From NCBI RefSeq assembly GCF_039905635.1, contig NZ_CP157000.1, positions 1,550,001 to 1,614,000 on the forward strand: a stretch of 64,000 nucleotides of DNA, in the 5' to 3' direction. A program made the position numbers and the translations under genes. This document shows positions 1-8,818 of the stretch, piece after piece. The notes beneath the pieces are model-generated. The model saw only the letters and a list, made by a program, of their open reading frames with translations. It did no database searches and was not told the origin of the DNA. Position 1 is the first letter of the stretch. Every line of letters begins with the position of its first letter. Origin of the DNA: Microbacterium sp. ProA8 (GTDB lineage Bacteria > Actinomycetota > Actinomycetes > Actinomycetales > Microbacteriaceae).

Positions 1-2
1 AG

Positions 3-962
3 TGGGAGCGTGAGCCGTGGGAGGTGCTCGCCGCCGACGAGATGTCGCTCGGCGCGGTGCTCTTCAGCGAGCGGATTCGGATGCCGTGGGCCACGGTCGC
101 GGTGCTCCCGCTGAATCTGCCCGGGCCGGCCGGCCCGCCGAGCGGCATGGGGCTGCGGCCGGGGACCAACGCTCTCACGCGGGTGCGCGACGCCGCGCTG
201 CGCGGGCTGGTTCCGCTCATCTCGCGGCCGCTCACCGGCGCGATCGCCGACGCCGAGCGCGCGGTGGGGCTCACTCCACGCGGCCTCACCATGGACCGGC
301 TGGTCTTCTCGCCCACGCTCATCGCGGCGAGCGGCGCGCCGGTCCTCGACTATGGGCGCACCGATCGTCCGAGGCACGTCCATTTCGTCGGCGAGCTGGC
401 GGGGCGTTCGGCGTCGGCGGGGCCCGACGGGCTGCCGTCGTGGTGGGGTGATCTGGACGGGCGCCGCGTCGTGCTGTTGACCCAGGGCACGCACAACATC
501 GACCCGGAGGACCTCGTGCGCCCGGCCCTGGAAACGCTGAAGGAGCGCGACGTGCTCGTCGTGGCGACGACCGGGGTGGCCGGACGTGACGCGTTCCCCT
601 TTCCGGTGCCGTCGAATGCTCGCGTCATCGGGTTCGCCCCGTTCGCCGCCCTGCTGCCGCGTGTCGAGCTGGCGATCACGAACGGCGGGTGGGGCGGCAC
701 GATCGCCGCGCTCAGGCAGGGCGTCCCGCTCGTCATCGCCGGCGGCGACCTGGACAAGCCCGAAGTGGCGTCCCGGGTGGCGTGGAGCGGGGCAGGTGTG
801 AACCTCCGCACCGGCACGCCGTCTGCGGCGGCGGTCGGCGCGGCGGTCGACCGCGTGCTCGCCGCCCCGTCGTTCCGCGAGTCGGCCTCCCGCGTCCGCG
901 CCGAGCTGCAGTCGCTCGGCGGCGCCGCGCGCGCCGCGGAGCTTCTGGAGAGCATGCGCTGA
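3..962 (+). CDS. GT1-type glycosyltransferase, 5' end outside the window
   Basis: C-terminal part of a nucleotide-sugar glycosyltransferase of the GT1/UDP-glucuronosyltransferase-like (MGT) type, which would transfer a sugar from a nucleotide donor to a small hydrophobic acceptor in the cytoplasm. The reading frame is open from base 3, so the gene starts upstream; the first internal start would be GTG 24, but in-frame codons before it (WEREPWEV) look like genuine protein. The C-terminal half shows the GT-B donor domain: VVLLTQGTHN, a VIGFAPFAALLPRVELAITNGGWGG segment with the typical asparagine-glycine turn (His is usual in the family at that point), and GVPLVIAGGDLDKPEVA. The acceptor is unknown. 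Family confidence is good, substrate cannot be read from the sequence. Confidence 0.8.
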   Translation, partial: WEREPWEVLAADEMSLGAVLFSERIRMPWATVAVLPLNLPGPAGPPSGMGLRPGTNALTRVRDAALRGLVPLISRPLTGAIADAERAVGLTPRGLTMDRLVFSPTLIAASGAPVLDYGRTDRPRHVHFVGELAGRSASAGPDGLPSWWGDLDGRRVVLLTQGTHNIDPEDLVRPALETLKERDVLVVATTGVAGRDAFPFPVPSNARVIGFAPFAALLPRVELAITNGGWGGTIAALRQGVPLVIAGGDLDKPEVASRVAWSGAGVNLRTGTPSAAAVGAAVDRVLAAPSFRESASRVRAELQSLGGAARAAELLESMR

Positions 963-1108
963 TGCCGGCGCCGGCTGCAACGGGCTCGAGCCCATCCCGC
1001 CGGCCGCGTGCAGATTCGACCTCACCGGCACGCGAATTCGCGGTGCTGCGGCATCCGTTGTTCAGACGTCGCTCACCGCGCAGCCGCTGATCGTGGCACG
1101 CTGGCGTC

Positions 1109-2158
1109 ATGGGCCAGAGCGACACGGGAACCATCTCGCACACCGTCACCGAGGAGCTGCGCGCGACCATCGCCGCGGCGGGGATCACCGAGAACGAGGA
1201 TCTCATCGCGAGGATCCTCGCGACCGGCATCGGCCTGGGGCTGGACCACGCCGACCGGCTCGATCTGAAGATCGCAAGCTCCGCGCTCACCGAGATGCGC
1301 GCAGCCTTCCGGCTCTTCGCACCCTATGAGGACGTGCCGAAGGTCACGATCTTCGGATCTGCCCGCACGCTTCCCGAGGACGCGCTCTACCGGCAGGCGT
1401 CGGATGTCGCGGCGGCGCTCGCCCAGCACGGCTGGATGGTCGTCACCGGCGCCGGCCCCGGCATCATGCAGGCCGCGGCGGAGGGCGCGGGACCGCACAA
1501 CTCGCTCGGCGTCTCGATCCGGCTGCCCTTCGAGGAGAAGCCGAACGCGATCGTCGGCGAGAACGCCCGCAACGTCGCGATGAAGTACTTCTTCACCCGC
1601 AAGCTCATGCTCGTGAAGGAGTCGAGCGGCTTCGTCTGCGTGCCCGGCGGCTTCGGCACGCTGGATGAGATGTTCGAGCTGTTGACTCTCCAGCAGACCG
1701 GCAAGGCGGATCCCACGCCCATCGTGCTGCTCGATGCCCCCGGCGGCACGTTCTGGTCGGGACTGCGGCGCTTCATCGACGACCACCTTCGCCCGGGCGG
1801 CGTCATCTCCGACGGCGACTTCGATCGCGTGCTCGTCACCGATTCGGTGACGGAGGCGGTCGAGGAGCTCTCCGGGTTCTACCGCAACTACTCGTCGCTG
1901 CGGTGGGTCGGCAAGCGGCTCGTGCTGCGGCTGAAGGCCGAGCCGACGGATGCCGAGGTCGAGGCGCTCAACGCCGCGTTCGGCGATCTCGTGATCGAGG
2001 GCGCCATCGAACGGCGCGGACCGCTGCGGGTCGAGGTCGAGGACGAGGACCAGCTCGAGCTGCCTCGCCTGGTGCTGCGGCTCAACCAGTTCCGTGTGGG
2101 CGAGCTTCACCGTCTGATCCGGGCGATCAACGCGCTCCCTTCGGCGCCTCAGGACTGA
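1109..2158 (+). CDS. LOG family Rossmann-fold protein
   Basis: 349-residue LOG-family protein (TIGR00730-like), a group that includes cytokinin/nucleotide 5'-monophosphate phosphoribohydrolases. IFGSART near residue 75 starts the nucleotide-binding fold, VVTGAGPGIMQAA lies near 110, and the hallmark PGGFGTLDE lies near residue 180. It is much longer than the ~190-residue LOG core, with about 70 extra residues at the N-terminus and 120 at the C-terminus, so the substrate may differ from plain LOG enzymes. A -10-like CACGCT ends 6 nt before the ATG and there is no Shine-Dalgarno sequence, so the mRNA may be leaderless. Neighbours give no pathway hint. Fold assignment is firm; substrate is inference. 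Confidence 0.85.
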   Translation: MGQSDTGTISHTVTEELRATIAAAGITENEDLIARILATGIGLGLDHADRLDLKIASSALTEMRAAFRLFAPYEDVPKVTIFGSARTLPEDALYRQASDVAAALAQHGWMVVTGAGPGIMQAAAEGAGPHNSLGVSIRLPFEEKPNAIVGENARNVAMKYFFTRKLMLVKESSGFVCVPGGFGTLDEMFELLTLQQTGKADPTPIVLLDAPGGTFWSGLRRFIDDHLRPGGVISDGDFDRVLVTDSVTEAVEELSGFYRNYSSLRWVGKRLVLRLKAEPTDAEVEALNAAFGDLVIEGAIERRGPLRVEVEDEDQLELPRLVLRLNQFRVGELHRLIRAINALPSAPQD

Positions 2159-2317
2159 TCCGCGGGGCAGGCCACCTCTGCCGCGGCATCCGTCGTCGAT
2201 GAGTCCGTTCTCATCCGCTGGTCGCCCGTCGTTCATCTGCGGTTACCGCGGGTGTCGCCGCACCGGACGATGCTGGCGCCACCCCGACCGACCGTCATGC
2301 ACGCAGAGAGGACGATC

Positions 2318-4381
2318 GTGAGCATCGTCGAAGGATTCCGCCGTTCACTTCCCATGGCCGACCACGTGCGCGGCAAGCGACTCGCCGCCACCTGCCAGTA
2401 CAAGTGCGCCAACGCGTGCCTCGGCCCCGAGTGCAACTCCTCGCACAACGAGACCTTCCAGGAGGTCGCCGCGGCCGCACTGTCGCGCCGCGCGCTGCTC
2501 GGTCTCGGTGCGGCCGGTGCCGTCGCGATCGCCGTGGGCGGGCTGCGGCAGCCGGCCCCTCTGTCAGCGCCCGGCTCGGCCGGTGTCGGCGGCGCCGGAG
2601 CCGCGTTCGCGCGTCCGGCCGGCGGCAGCCTCCCGTTCGACGCGATCGCGCCGGTGAACCGCTTCGTGGACGACTTCGTCGTTCCCCAGGGGTACCGCTG
2701 GCAGCCCATCATCCGCTGGGGCGACCCGCTCTTCTCGAATGCGCCGGTGTTCGACTTCAACGGCCAGACCCCCGCCGCACAGGCGCTGCAGTTCGGCTAC
2801 AACGCCGACTACCTCGACATCGTCGCCGACCCGAGCGGCAAGACCGGCGTGCTCGTGAACAACCACGAGTACTGCAACCCCGGCATCATGTTCCCGCCCT
2901 CGAGCGACCCCGCGGAGCTGCAGCGGCGCGGCGACATCTTCAAGGCGGCGCAGGGCATGTCGGTGGTCGAGATCACACGCAAGCGCACCGGCGCGCCCTG
3001 GTCGTACGTCGTCGACGGCAAGCGCAACCGCCGCATCACCGTCGAGACCGTGTTCGAGCTCACCGGCCCGGCCGCCGGCAGCGACCTCGTCAAGACCGCC
3101 GCGGACCCCGAGGGCCGCTGGGTGCACGGCACGCTCGGCAACTGCGCCGGCGGCACGACCCCGTGGGGCACGATCCTCTCGGGCGAGGAGAACTTCAACG
3201 GCTACTTCGCGTGGGCTGCCGACACCCCCGCGCAGAAGCGCTACCAGTCCACGTCGTCGACCTCGACCGAGACGGGCTGGGACAAGTACGACCCCCGCTT
3301 CAACGCGCACAACCCGGACTTCGTCAACGAGCCCAACCGCTTCGGATACATCGTCGAGATCGACCCGCAGGATCCCACCTCGACGCCGCGCAAGCACACC
3401 GCGATGGGCCGGTTCAAGCACGAGGGCGCGAACGTGATCGTCGGCGAGGACGGCCATGTCGTCGCCTACATGGGCGACGACGAGCGCAACGACTACCTCT
3501 ACAAGTTCGTGTCGAAGAACAAGATCTCGGGCTCGCGCAAGAAGAACCTCGAGCTGCTGAGCGAGGGCGACCTGTACGTCGCGAAGTTCGCGGGCAACTC
3601 CCCGGCCGGGGAGATCCTCGGCACGGGTGCGCTCCCGGCGGACGGCGCCTTCGACGGCTCGGGCACCTGGATCCCGCTCACCCGCAACGGCGAGTCCGTC
3701 GTCGCAGGCTTCACGACCGAGCAGGTGCTGGTCTACACGCGTCTCGCGGCGGATGCCGTGGGCGCGACGAAGATGGACCGCCCCGAGGACGTCGAGCCCA
3801 GCCCCCAGACCGGCAAGGTCTACCTGGCGCTCACGAACAACTCGGCCCGCTCTGTCGCCACCCTGGACGAGGCCAACCCCGTCACCGGCAACCGCTACGG
3901 CCACGTCATCGAGATGACGGAGACCGCGGGCCAGTCCGGCACGACGTTCGGCTGGAGCATCCTCCTCCTCTGCGGGGACCCCGCGGTGTTCGCGAACACC
4001 TACTTCGCGGGCTTCCCGAAGGAGCTCGTCTCGCCGATCTCGTGCCCCGACAATGTCGCGTTCGACTCGGCGGGCAACCTGTGGGTCTCGACCGACGGCG
4101 CGCCCAGCACGATCGGCTACAACGACGGACTGTTCCTCGTCCCGCTCGAGGGTGCGGAACGCGGACACGTGCAGCAGTTCCTCGCGGTCCCGCGCGAGGC
4201 CGAGACGTGCGGCCCCGTGATCCACGACAAGGACGGCATGGTCTTCGTCGCGGTCCAGCACCCGGGCGAGGGCGGCACGTTCGCCGCGCCGACGTCGCTG
4301 TTCCCCGACTACGGGTCGGCAGAGCCCGGCGACGCGCCGAACGCGCCGCGCCCGTCGGTCGTGCAGGTCTATCGCGCCTGA
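2318..4381 (+). CDS. PhoX-like alkaline phosphatase (DUF839), Tat-exported
   Basis: 687-residue secreted phosphatase of the PhoX/DUF839 type, expected to release phosphate from phosphoesters outside the membrane with Ca/Fe cofactors. I chose GTG 2318 because AGAGGAC stands about 6 nt upstream; an in-frame start at 2252 has no such support. SRRALLGLG (about residues 56-64) is a twin-arginine signal followed by a hydrophobic stretch. Before it lies a Cys-rich stretch (CQYKCANACLGPEC, about 26-39), an arrangement I recognise from actinobacterial PhoX proteins, whose role is unclear. Conserved acidic and NNHEY, GEENFNGYF, FKHEGA and DRPEDVEPSP blocks are present. A perfect hairpin follows the stop. 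Expression under phosphate limitation is expected for the family, but I see no Pho box I would defend. Confidence 0.85.
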   Translation: MSIVEGFRRSLPMADHVRGKRLAATCQYKCANACLGPECNSSHNETFQEVAAAALSRRALLGLGAAGAVAIAVGGLRQPAPLSAPGSAGVGGAGAAFARPAGGSLPFDAIAPVNRFVDDFVVPQGYRWQPIIRWGDPLFSNAPVFDFNGQTPAAQALQFGYNADYLDIVADPSGKTGVLVNNHEYCNPGIMFPPSSDPAELQRRGDIFKAAQGMSVVEITRKRTGAPWSYVVDGKRNRRITVETVFELTGPAAGSDLVKTAADPEGRWVHGTLGNCAGGTTPWGTILSGEENFNGYFAWAADTPAQKRYQSTSSTSTETGWDKYDPRFNAHNPDFVNEPNRFGYIVEIDPQDPTSTPRKHTAMGRFKHEGANVIVGEDGHVVAYMGDDERNDYLYKFVSKNKISGSRKKNLELLSEGDLYVAKFAGNSPAGEILGTGALPADGAFDGSGTWIPLTRNGESVVAGFTTEQVLVYTRLAADAVGATKMDRPEDVEPSPQTGKVYLALTNNSARSVATLDEANPVTGNRYGHVIEMTETAGQSGTTFGWSILLLCGDPAVFANTYFAGFPKELVSPISCPDNVAFDSAGNLWVSTDGAPSTIGYNDGLFLVPLEGAERGHVQQFLAVPREAETCGPVIHDKDGMVFVAVQHPGEGGTFAAPTSLFPDYGSAEPGDAPNAPRPSVVQVYRA

Positions 4382-4404
4382 CCCCGCCCCGGCGGATCCC
4401 CGTG

Positions 4405-4445
4405 ACGACGCCGCGCCGCCCCTCAGCAGGGCGGCGCGGCGTCGT
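4405..4445. terminator. strong intrinsic terminator after the PhoX-like gene
   Basis: A perfect 17-bp inverted repeat (arms 4405-4421 and 4429-4445) with a 7-nt loop, CTCAGCA. The right arm is followed by TCTTC instead of a T run. It begins 24 bp after the phosphatase stop and can also serve the converging minus-strand gene that ends at 4510. Confidence 0.85.
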
Positions 4446-4509
4446 TCTTCGAGACCGAGTCAGGAGGCGCCCGGTGCTCGGGGATCGGCGATGCCGGTGC
4501 CGCCGGGCG

Positions 4510-5151
4510 TCAGGATTCGGGGTTGGGGTCGCCGAGGATCCACGGTGGGCCGAGGGGCACCACGCGGCGTCCGATGGTGCGCCAGTAGAACTTCTCGACG
4601 AGAAGGTACGCCGCGAGCGCCGACGCCACGAGCAGGATGATCGAACCGGTGATCGCGAGGGCTTCGGCGTCGGCGAACGCCGCGACGGACTGGAAGCCGA
4701 GTCCCAGCGAGACAGCCAGCAGCGTGACGGGCAGCACGGTGTTGTGCACGGCGCCCGCGGGCGTGAACAGCAGGGCGAGGATCGCGAACACGAGCGAGAA
4801 CAGTCCGCGCGCCTGAGCGGTGACCTCGAAGAAGCCCAGCTCCTCACCGAGGAGGAAGCCCGGCACCACGATCCAATACCACCCGAACGCGTTGTACACG
4901 ATGAAGTGGAAGTTGTCGCCCGCGAAGTACGACAGCATGCCGGCCGTCACCTGCACGACACCGCCGAAGACGGCGCCCACCCAGAACACCGGGGCGTCGT
5001 CCTGCAGGCCCAGATGAGCGAGCTGGGCGGTCACCGTGGCGATCACGAAGCCCAGCAGCCCGATCAGCCCGGGATCGGCGACCCGCAGTCCGCCGCCGGG
5101 GGGCACGCGCAGGGCGTCGGTGATGGCGATGTTGGTCGTGCCGTCGGTCAT
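4510..5151 (-). CDS. GPR1/FUN34/YaaH (SatP) family transporter
   Basis: 213-residue inner-membrane protein of the GPR1/FUN34/YaaH family, acetate/succinate-proton symporters. The family signature near the N-terminus appears as DPGLIGLLGF, and six hydrophobic segments follow, with the typical FGGVVQVTAGMLSYFAGD and YNAFGWYWIVVP stretches. Start ATG 5151 has AGAGG about 8 nt upstream; an in-frame ATG at 5175 adds eight polar residues and lacks a ribosome binding site. Family assignment is solid; the transported acid is inference from the family. Confidence 0.87.
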   Translation of the reverse strand: MTDGTTNIAITDALRVPPGGGLRVADPGLIGLLGFVIATVTAQLAHLGLQDDAPVFWVGAVFGGVVQVTAGMLSYFAGDNFHFIVYNAFGWYWIVVPGFLLGEELGFFEVTAQARGLFSLVFAILALLFTPAGAVHNTVLPVTLLAVSLGLGFQSVAAFADAEALAITGSIILLVASALAAYLLVEKFYWRTIGRRVVPLGPPWILGDPNPES

Positions 5152-5242
5152 GGTGTGCCTCTCGTGCGTCGTCACCCGCGTCTCGCCCAGTATGGCGAGG
5201 ACGCGGGGCTGCGCCGGGTCGGCTCGCGGCGGCCGATGGGTG

Positions 5243-5764
5243 TCAGCAGGTGACCTTGCCGTGCGACATCGTGTCGTCGGGCGTGTCCTTCGTCACCAGC
5301 GCCTTCAGCATGCCGGCGGCTGCGACGAGCTTGCCGTGCTTCGGCTCCCAGAACTCGCACTCCACCGGGGTCACGCGCAGCAGAACGATCCCAGGGGTGT
5401 CCAGGCCGTCCTCGAACCAGATGTCGAGGTCGGGGGAGTAGAGCTCCTTCATCTTCGCCTCGTCGCGGATCACTTCGGCGCGACCCGCGACCGAGACATA
5501 GCGGTGACCCTTCGGGTCCAGGTACGACAGACCGACATCGTGCTGGGGGTCGGCCTGGGCCTCGGCGACCTTGGCGGTTCCGGCGAGGGTGAAGAACCAG
5601 ATGTCGCCCGCGTCGTCCATCTGCCGCGTGCTCATCGGCCGGCTGACGAGATTTCCGGAGGCGTCCCGGGTGGTCAGCATCGTGAAGTCGATGTCTTCGA
5701 CGAGTTCCTTGACCCGGGCGATCGCCTCGGGGCCGGTGACGAGATCTTCCTCTGTGTGCGTCAT
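5243..5764 (-). CDS. pyridoxamine 5'-phosphate oxidase-like general stress protein
   Basis: 173-residue protein with the split-barrel FMN-binding fold of the pyridoxamine-phosphate-oxidase superfamily, closest in layout to the general stress protein 26 group. Visible markers are TMLTTRDASGNLVSRPMS (residues 28-45), IWFFTLAGTAK (55-65), the VGLSYLDP strand and RYVSVAGRAEV. These bind flavin or deazaflavin; the physiological reaction is generally unknown for this group. The ATG at 5764 is preceded by GAGGCT ending 6 nt before it, a weak leaderless-type arrangement. Longer open frames on this strand run through the start and look like shadows. Confidence 0.85.
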   Translation of the reverse strand: MTHTEEDLVTGPEAIARVKELVEDIDFTMLTTRDASGNLVSRPMSTRQMDDAGDIWFFTLAGTAKVAEAQADPQHDVGLSYLDPKGHRYVSVAGRAEVIRDEAKMKELYSPDLDIWFEDGLDTPGIVLLRVTPVECEFWEPKHGKLVAAAGMLKALVTKDTPDDTMSHGKVTC

Positions 5765-5847
5765 ACCCCCAGCCTCGGCGCCGCGGCGTGCCGTGGCCAG
5801 ACCATTGACAGCACGGATGCCGCCCCGCAAGGTTCGCTCCCGTGCGA

Positions 5848-6666
5848 TCACATCCGCGCGAACCGCGCGCGGGCGACGGTGAAGACCGCGTAGGCGAGGA
5901 AACCGAGGCCGACCATCCAGGCGAGCGCAGGACCCAGGAACAGGTCGAGGAGCGCGTCCACCGCGCCGTCCAGCCCGCCGGCGACGTCGGAGTCGGTGCC
6001 CACCGCTGCCACCAGGAGCAGCACTCCCACGATGATGAGGGCGATGCCCTTCGCGACGAAGCCGACGATCCCGAGCACCGTGATGCCGCGTCCGAGCTTG
6101 CCGTCGGGAGTGCGGATGCGGTTGCGGAAGCTCCGTCGCACCCCCATGACGACGAAGGAGATCCCGCCGATGCCGATGCCGAGCCCGATGAGCCCGAGGA
6201 CGATCGACCCACCCCAGATCCGGAGCAGCACCTCGCTCGCGGCCTCGGCGGCCTCCTCGCCGTTCGGCCGTGCTCCCATCGCCACCGCCGCCGAGATCGC
6301 CCCGAGCGCGACGAACACCAGGGCCTGCCCCCAGTCGGCGAGCCGCCGCCCCCACTTGCGTGCAGCGCCCTTGACGTCGCCCGACAGATCGCGGGCGAGG
6401 AGCCCTTCGGCCGTGCGCCACACAGCCAGCGCCCACAGTCCGATCGCGACGAGCCACAGGACGACGAAGCCCGCGGGCGCTCCGGCGACCGCCTTCATCG
6501 CGCCCGCCTGGTCGCCCTCGCCGTCCCCTCCCGCCGCGATCACGATGACGATGACCCCGATCAGGGCGTGGATGACGCCGTTGGCGACGTACCCCGCACG
6601 AGCCATCGCCTCGAAGACGGAGTTGGCCTCCGCTTCGCGGGCAAGCTGCTTCGCGTTCGCTTTCAC
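5848..6666 (-). CDS. DUF1206 membrane protein
   Basis: 272-residue integral membrane protein with three tandem DUF1206-like units of two hydrophobic helices each (near residues 20-90, 105-175 and 195-265). Each unit carries a variant of an aromatic/Gly-rich start (GYVANGVIHALIG, WGQALVFVALG, VGFVAKGIALIIVG). The function of DUF1206 is unknown. Start GTG 6666 is preceded by TAGCGT ending 6 nt upstream with no Shine-Dalgarno sequence, so it probably makes a leaderless mRNA. It is divergent from the HdeD-lipase gene. Confidence 0.85.
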   Translation of the reverse strand: MKANAKQLAREAEANSVFEAMARAGYVANGVIHALIGVIVIVIAAGGDGEGDQAGAMKAVAGAPAGFVVLWLVAIGLWALAVWRTAEGLLARDLSGDVKGAARKWGRRLADWGQALVFVALGAISAAVAMGARPNGEEAAEAASEVLLRIWGGSIVLGLIGLGIGIGGISFVVMGVRRSFRNRIRTPDGKLGRGITVLGIVGFVAKGIALIIVGVLLLVAAVGTDSDVAGGLDGAVDALLDLFLGPALAWMVGLGFLAYAVFTVARARFARM

Positions 6667-6807
6667 GCCCTCACGCTAGACTGCCGGCCCGCCGCAGAGA
6701 GGGGGTTGACGCGGACCACGCGTGACGGCGGGCGTCCGCGTCAGCCTCTCGAGCCTGCGAGGAGCGCGCTCACGTGAGCCTCGGAACGCGCATCTATGAT
6801 GGGGCGG

Positions 6808-8706
6808 ATGATCCGCGAGGGCCGTCGACCTCCCGTCTCCGGGTGGAGCGTGGTGCCGCGGCTCGTGCGCGGGGCTCCTCCGGTGGTGCTCGTCGTGGTG
6901 GGCGCGCTGGCGCTGCTGGTCGGTCTTCTCATCGTCACCCGCCCCCTCACGTCTCTGGTCCTGCTGACGGTCTATGTGGGGCTCAGCGCCATCTTCTCCG
7001 GCATCGCACGGATGCTGGCCGCCCCCGAGACCGCGCTGTGGTCGCGGATCGGCTTCGGGTCGCTGTGGATCGCGCTGGGCCTCGCGATCCTCCTCGGTCT
7101 CGGGCGAACCCTCGAGCTCCTGCCCGAGATCATCGCGGTGCTTCTCGTGCTCGGCGGCCTGGCATCGATCTACGACGCGGTGCGGCGCGGCAGCGTCAGC
7201 CAGCGTGTGCTGGCCGGCGTCTGGGGCGGGGCTCAGATCGCGTTCGGCATCCTGTCGTACGCGTGGCCCGATGTGACCGTGCTCGTGGTCGCCCTGATCT
7301 TCGGCGTCCGCACCGTGATCTTCGGCGCGTCGCTGCTCGTCCGCGCGGTGCGGGCGTTCGTCGAGGGGCGGCGATCGGTCCCGGCGACGGGGGAGCCCGT
7401 CCAGGACACCGGGGGGACGGATGCCGCGGCCCCCGTTTCCGCGTCCGGGGCAGCCGAAGCGGCCCGGCGCCGTCGGGCGCGCGCTGCCTGGCTGGCCACC
7501 GGGCGCTACGCCCTCGCCTCGCTGCTCGTGGCGCTCGCCGTGGGCGGGTGGTGGGCGAACTCGTGGTTCCAGGACGGCGCCCAGGTCGTGGACGCGTTCT
7601 ACGATCCGCCTGCCGTCGTGCCGTACGAGCATGGGCACCTCATCCGCACGGACGACTTCTCGGGACAGAAGCCCGCCGGCGCCGACGTCCGGCGGATCCT
7701 GTACACGACCCGCGACGCCAATGGTCAGCCGGCGGTGGCGAGTGCACTCGTGATCATGCCGCGTGAGGCCCCGCCCGGGCCGCGTCCGGTCGTCTCCTGG
7801 AATCACGGGACGACCGGTGTCGCGCGGGGCTGCGCGCCGAGCCTGCGTGACGCGTCGGCGACCAGGTGGGCGATCCCGGGTCTCGACGAGGCGATCGCCC
7901 GGGGATGGGTGGTCGTCGCCTCGGACTACTCGGGTCAGGGCGCACCGGGCGTGTTCCCGTACCTCATCGGTCGAGGTGAGGCGCGATCGTCCCTCGATGC
8001 GGTGCTGGCCGCGCGCGAGATCGAGGGCCTCAACCTGTCGCGTCGCACCGCCGTGTGGGGGCACTCGCAGGGGGGCCACGCCGCCCTGTGGACGTCGCAG
8101 ATCGCCGGCGACTACGCGCCGGACATCGATGTGCGCGGAACCGGGCTGCTGGCACCCGTCGCCGAGCCGATCGCGCTCGCCGAGGAGCTCACCAGTGGCG
8201 AGGCGAACGTCATGCTGTCGATCCTCATCTCCTGGGTGCTGGTGCCGTACGCGGACACCTACGCGGACATCGACCTCACGCGCTACATCGCGCCCGGCTC
8301 CGAGGCGATCGTGCGCGAGATGACGCAGCGCTGCCCCTCCGAGCCGGGCGTGATCGTGTCCGTGGCGACGGCGCTCGGCGTCTCGGAGGACCGCCCGCTG
8401 TTCGTGGGCAACCTCACCGCGGGCGCGCTCGGCCGCCGGCTGGCGGACAACACGCCGACCGGTCCGTGGGTCCAGCCGATGCTCATCGGCTGGGGCGACG
8501 AGGACGAGGTCATTCCGCCGCACCTCCAGCACGAGTTCGTCGAGCAGCTGTGCGCCGACGGCAACCAGGTGCGGTTCCTCGAGTACCGCGGCTACGACCA
8601 TCTGGGCGTCCTCCTGCCCGGATCCCACTTCGTCCCCGTGCTCGTCGACTGGACCGATGCGAGGTTCCGTCACGCCGACACGCACGTCGACGACTGCCCG
8701 GCCTGA
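6808..8706 (+). CDS. HdeD-like membrane domain fused to a secretory-lipase-type hydrolase
   Basis: 632-residue two-part protein. Residues ~10-185 hold about six hydrophobic helices in the DUF308/HdeD pattern. After a charged/Ala-rich linker and one more helix near residue 235, residues ~250-632 form an alpha/beta hydrolase of the secretory lipase (LIP) type: SWNHGTTGVARGC oxyanion region, GHSQGGHAALW nucleophile elbow with the catalytic Ser, and a late GYDHLGV that likely carries the catalytic His. The hydrolase should lie outside the membrane. Start ATG 6808 sits 7 nt after a TATGAT -10 element (6795-6800), so the upstream ATG at 6796 overlaps the promoter and is unlikely. HdeD proteins and LIP lipases are normally separate. 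Confidence 0.8.
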   Translation: MIREGRRPPVSGWSVVPRLVRGAPPVVLVVVGALALLVGLLIVTRPLTSLVLLTVYVGLSAIFSGIARMLAAPETALWSRIGFGSLWIALGLAILLGLGRTLELLPEIIAVLLVLGGLASIYDAVRRGSVSQRVLAGVWGGAQIAFGILSYAWPDVTVLVVALIFGVRTVIFGASLLVRAVRAFVEGRRSVPATGEPVQDTGGTDAAAPVSASGAAEAARRRRARAAWLATGRYALASLLVALAVGGWWANSWFQDGAQVVDAFYDPPAVVPYEHGHLIRTDDFSGQKPAGADVRRILYTTRDANGQPAVASALVIMPREAPPGPRPVVSWNHGTTGVARGCAPSLRDASATRWAIPGLDEAIARGWVVVASDYSGQGAPGVFPYLIGRGEARSSLDAVLAAREIEGLNLSRRTAVWGHSQGGHAALWTSQIAGDYAPDIDVRGTGLLAPVAEPIALAEELTSGEANVMLSILISWVLVPYADTYADIDLTRYIAPGSEAIVREMTQRCPSEPGVIVSVATALGVSEDRPLFVGNLTAGALGRRLADNTPTGPWVQPMLIGWGDEDEVIPPHLQHEFVEQLCADGNQVRFLEYRGYDHLGVLLPGSHFVPVLVDWTDARFRHADTHVDDCPA

Positions 8707-8725
8707 CCACGATCAGCGGCGCCGA

Positions 8726-8763
8726 CGGATGCCGGAACCGTGCGCCGCGGCATCCGGTAATGT
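8726..8763 (+). promoter_or_regulatory. nusA promoter region overlapped by a GGATGCC-pair hairpin
   Basis: TAATGT at 8758-8763 is a good -10 for nusA, giving a leader of about 50 nt with a strong ribosome binding site (GGAGG) before GTG 8819. The segment just upstream, where the -35 and spacer should be, is an inverted repeat with 9-bp arms (8726-8734 and 8748-8756) made from one GGATGCC and one GGCATCC. It follows the lipase stop by 20 bp, so it may end that transcript while overlapping the next promoter. Confidence 0.5.
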
Positions 8764-8818
8764 TGGAGGGTTCCGGCGTGCGTCGACGCGCCGGTGAGAG
8801 CTGAATACGGAGGCCACT

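Noticed and set aside
2404..5253. 949-residue open frame overlapping the PhoX-like gene
   Set aside because: Arg/Pro/His-rich shadow in another frame of a gene with clear domains; it runs through a terminator.
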